A stretch of 64,000 nucleotides of DNA from Chamaelirium japonicum. Taxonomy: Eukaryota; Streptophyta; Magnoliopsida; Liliales; Melanthiaceae. The stretch is from NCBI GenBank assembly GCA_947650365.1, contig CANTAL010000021.1, forward strand, positions 1,364,001 to 1,428,000, written 5' to 3'. Each line of letters starts with the position of its first letter. The stretch's first letter is position 1. Of this stretch, positions 61,001 to 64,000 are shown one piece after another. Made by a program: the position numbers and the translations under genes. Below the pieces are notes generated by a model that was given only the letters and a program-made list of their open reading frames with translations, did no database searches and was not told the DNA's origin.

Positions 61001-62888
61001 ATAAACAAAGAGAAGAGAGAAAAAGTTCTAATTCAGTCCATTCTCCATGGTATATGTGTGAGGTAAGAATGAATCTAAATTCTAAAACTATACTTCTCAA
61101 TAATATAATTAAATCTCTCTGTTTTCTTATCTCTTCTCCTATGGATTAGGGTTTCCCATAGATTGGTTAGGCCCTAAGTAAGCTTACCCTATAAATAATA
61201 TATGACCCCTTTAGGGTAGGGCACGTTTAACGACTCTCTCTTTATCCTATCGCATAACACGTTATCAGTACGAACATGTCGAGTCCAGCCGACCAGTCGT
61301 AAGAAAATAGAGAGAGAAACGAAGACAGAAGAGAGAGAAGAAGAGATAAGAGAATTAATAGATAAACAAAGATAGAAGAGAGAAGAAGTCCTGCTCTAGT
61401 CCATTGGCCACGGGTATAGGTTTGAAGTAAGAAGGAATCTAAATTCCAAAACTCCACTTCTCAATATTTATGCGACCCCTTTATGGTGGGGCATGTTTGA
61501 CAGCTCTTTCTCACATTTCATAACACGTTATCTACACGAACATGTAGAGCACAGCCGACTAGTCTCAAGAAAATAGAGAGAGAAACAAAGATAGAAGAGA
61601 GAAAAAAAGTGAAAAGAACAGAGAGGTAAACGAAGAGAGAAGAAGTCCTGCTCCAGTCCATTGGCCACGGGTATAGGTTTAAAGTTAGAAGGAATCTGAA
61701 TTCCAAAACCCTATTTCTCAATAATATAATTATATATCACTGTTCTATTTTCTCTTCTCCTATGGATTAGGGTTTCCTATAAATTTCCTAAGCCTTAAGT
61801 AAGCGTACCATATAAATAATACACGACCACTTTAGGGTGGGGCATGTTTGACGGCTCTCTTTTTCTCCCATATCATAACAAGTTATATGCACAAACATGT
61901 TAAGCCCAGCCGACCAGTCGTAAGAAAATGAAGAGAGAAACGAAGATAGAAGAGAGAGAAGAAGAGAGAAGAGAACGAAGTGATAAATGAAGAGAGAAGA
62001 AGTCATGCTCTAATCCATTGGCCACGGATATAGGTGTGAAGTAAGATGGAATCTAAATTCCAAAACTCCACGTTTATCTTCGTTTCTCTCTCTATTTTCT
62101 TACGACTGGTCGGCTGGGCTCGATATGTTCATGCTTATAACATATCTAGTTTAATTAAGAAGGAATCTAAATTTCAAAACTCTAGTTCTCAAAAATATAA
62201 TTAAATCTTTCCATTCTCTAGTCTCTTCTCCCATGGATTAGTGTTTCTCATAGATTGCTTAGGCCCTAAGTAAGCTTACCCTATAAATAATATTCGACCC
62301 CTTTAGGGTAGGGCACGTTTGACGGCTCTCTCTTTCTCCCATCTTATAACACTTACCCTATAAATAATATACCACCCCTTTAGGGTAGGGCATGTTTGAC
62401 GGTTCTCTCTTTCTCCCATCTCATAACATATTATCTTTTGTTTCATTCCCTGTTTCTCTCCCCGTTATCTTTGTTTCTCTCTCTTTATTTTATAGTATAA
62501 AATAAAATAAATAAGTATTGATAGAAAAGAGATAGAAAATTATTTTAAACTAGAGAGAACAGGACTTTTTCTCTCTTCTCTCTTTGTTTATCTCTTCATT
62601 CACTTCTCTCTTTCTCCCATCTCATAACATGTTATCAGTATGATATTATCGAGCCTAGCCGACCAGTCAAAAGAAAACGGAGAGAGAAACAGAGACAAAA
62701 GTAGAGTTTTCGAATTTAGATTCCTTCTTACTTCACACCTATACCCATGGCCAATGGACTGGAGCGGGACTTCTTCTCTCTTCTATCTTCGTTTATCTCT
62801 CAGTTCTCTTCACTCTCTTCTGTCTTTGTTTCTCTCTTCATTTTTTTGCGACTGGTCGGTTGGGCTCGACATATTCGTGCTGATAACA
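58017..62888. repeat. Module array with inverted landmark G
   Basis: Mixed modules that form the reverse complement of about 32.35-37.0 kb. Paired points include 58240/36965, 60100/35115, 60430/34835, 62145/33105 and 62495/32760. No gene is seen. Confidence 0.83.
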
Positions 62889-63056
62889 TATTGTAAGATA
62901 GGATAAAAAGAGGGTCGTCAAGCTTGCCCCACCCTAAAGGTATCATATATTATTTATAGGGTAAGCTTACTTAGGGCCTAAGCAATCTACGAGAAACCCT
63001 AATCCATGGGAGAGATCCATCGGTGGACAGCCATCTGATCGAATGATATCAAAATA
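62889..63056 (-). repeat. LTR-like element copy, complete (168 bp)
   Basis: On the minus strand starts TATTTTGATATCATTCG and ends beside TGTTATCAGCACGAAT. Pairs with 32184-32350. Confidence 0.75.
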
Positions 63057-63600
63057 GTTGTAATGTTTTATATTTTTTTAAAGAAAAATGAAAAATATTT
63101 TTAAAACAAAAAATTATAGTATGCCTCATCTTCTCTTTTTACTTCCTATTATTCTATTAATTTAATTATTTAATAAATTAAATAGTTAAATAATTAAATA
63201 ATTAAATAAATATTTAATTATCTTCTTTCTTGTTATATTATTTTATTACTATGATAATTATATGGAGTATTGTTACTATAATTTTTTTAATTGAATTAAT
63301 CGTTATATTAAAATGAAAAGAGAAGAGAATTTACTATGATAATCATAATAACATTGAGATGATACTATTGAGAAGTGAAGTTTTTGAATTTAGATTCCTT
63401 TTTACTTCATACCTATACTCGTGGTGAATAGACTGGAGCAGGACTTCTTCTCTCTTCTCTCTTATTTGTCTTTGTTTAAATTATTTAATAATTTAAAATT
63501 TTATAAATTAAGTTTTTAGTAAAATAATTAATTTAAATAAATAAATTTTTTGCTTTAAAAATAATTAATATTTTTTTAAAAAAAATTAAAACATTATAAC
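63057..63600. repeat. AT-rich core between divergent LTR-like copies
   Basis: Tail sequences at both ends, an AT border near 63230-63380 with ACTATGATAATCATAATAAC, and a partial module (63370-63460). Same plan as 31637-32183. Confidence 0.75.
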
Positions 63601-63766
63601 TGTTATAGGATCGTTCGATCGGATGACTGCCCACCATCGAATCTTTCCCATGGATTAGGGTTTCCTATAGATTGCTTAGGCCCTAAGTAAGCTTACCCTA
63701 TAAATAATATACTACCCCTTTTGGGTAGGGCATGTTTGACGGCTTTATTTCTCCCATCTCAAAATA
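63601..63766 (+). repeat. LTR-like element copy, complete (166 bp)
   Basis: Starts TGTTATAGGATCG with TATAAATAATATAC near 63699. The PBS-like stretch after it is degenerate (ACATTATAGTATAAAT). Pairs with 31469-31636. Confidence 0.75.
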
Positions 63767-64000
63767 CATTATAGTATAAATATATCGAGCTCCTTGGAAC
63801 CTAATTAAATAAATAATTAGTTGATTACAGAACTTCTTCTCTCTTTTCTCTTCGATATGTTCGTACTGATAACGTGTTGTGAGATGGAAGAAAGAGAGAG
63901 TCGTCAAACATGCCCCACCCTAAAGGGGTCGTATATTCTTTAAAGAAGAGAGAAAAGAATAGAGAGATAAACAAAGAGAGAAAAAAATAAAACTCTTGCT
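63767..64000. repeat. Module array at window edge
   Basis: A disrupted module (AT-rich insert at 63800-63825), a minus-oriented PBS-flank and box near 63850-63940, then a plus polypurine tract running off the edge. Confidence 0.7.

Noticed and set aside
262-63907. Many Leu/Ser/Phe-rich or Lys/Glu/Arg-rich open frames of 60-118 codons as membrane or coiled-coil proteins.
   Set aside because: They are translations of polypyrimidine or polypurine tracts, occur on both strands at overlapping places, and differ in length and ends between copies.
1-64000. CRISPR array or bacterial origin, because of the regular repeats.
   Set aside because: Repeats are hundreds of bases, in both orientations, without uniform spacers or cas genes; the retroelement and telo-boxes point to a plant.
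1-64000. True telomeric or subtelomeric tract, because of TTTAGGG and AAACCCTAA motifs.
   Set aside because: The motifs occur singly at fixed places in the module and never as tandem runs of the telomere repeat.

Overview
The window looks like nuclear heterochromatin from a flowering plant; the species cannot be told from it. It is very AT-rich, contains plant-type telo-box motifs (AAACCCTAA) over and over, and carries a decayed Ty3/gypsy element of the Tat lineage (dual RNase H), which is a plant group. I find no intact host gene, tRNA, rRNA or CRISPR array. The many 60-150 codon open frames are by-products of pyrimidine-rich or GC-rich repeats.

About 57 kb is one repeat system. Its basic module, about 270-440 bp, has in order: a short LTR-like segment (about 168 bp where complete, starting TGTTATGAGAT and ending ATCTCATAACA, with a TATAAATA box and two telomere-like motifs), a primer-binding-site-like stretch (CGTTATCAGCACGA), a long polypurine tract, and a conserved linker. 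Modules lie in both orientations in short blocks. They alternate with AT-rich cores, two size classes of about 460 bp and about 870 bp, that abut the complete LTR-like copies.

At larger scale the window is a giant imperfect inverted repeat. About 0.2-23.76 kb is mirrored by about 34.87-58.0 kb: at least 20 landmarks pair at nearly constant coordinate sums (57.3-59.1 kb). A second inverted pairing joins 31.2-37 kb with 58.2-64 kb (sums close to 95.24 kb) and runs off the right edge. The outer ends of each arm also mirror each other (0.2-3.4 with 16.6-20.3 kb; 38.8-41.7 with 54.9-58.0 kb).

Two retrotransposon events lie only in the left arm. A solo LTR of the Tat family (17668-18483, plus strand) has TG...CA ends and a 5-bp target duplication ATTTA; the mirror site near 40600 keeps the empty site. 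A 5.45-kb piece of a related element (23758-29208, minus strand) retains a truncated 5' LTR, PBS, gag, protease, reverse transcriptase and two RNase H regions, but has no integrase or 3' LTR and carries many stops and frameshifts.

Inference: an LTR-retroelement-derived repeat was amplified in both orientations, duplicated as large inverted blocks, and decayed mainly by C-to-T change before or while Tat elements inserted. Outward-pointing TATA boxes beside inverted copies make the locus a plausible source of foldback RNA.
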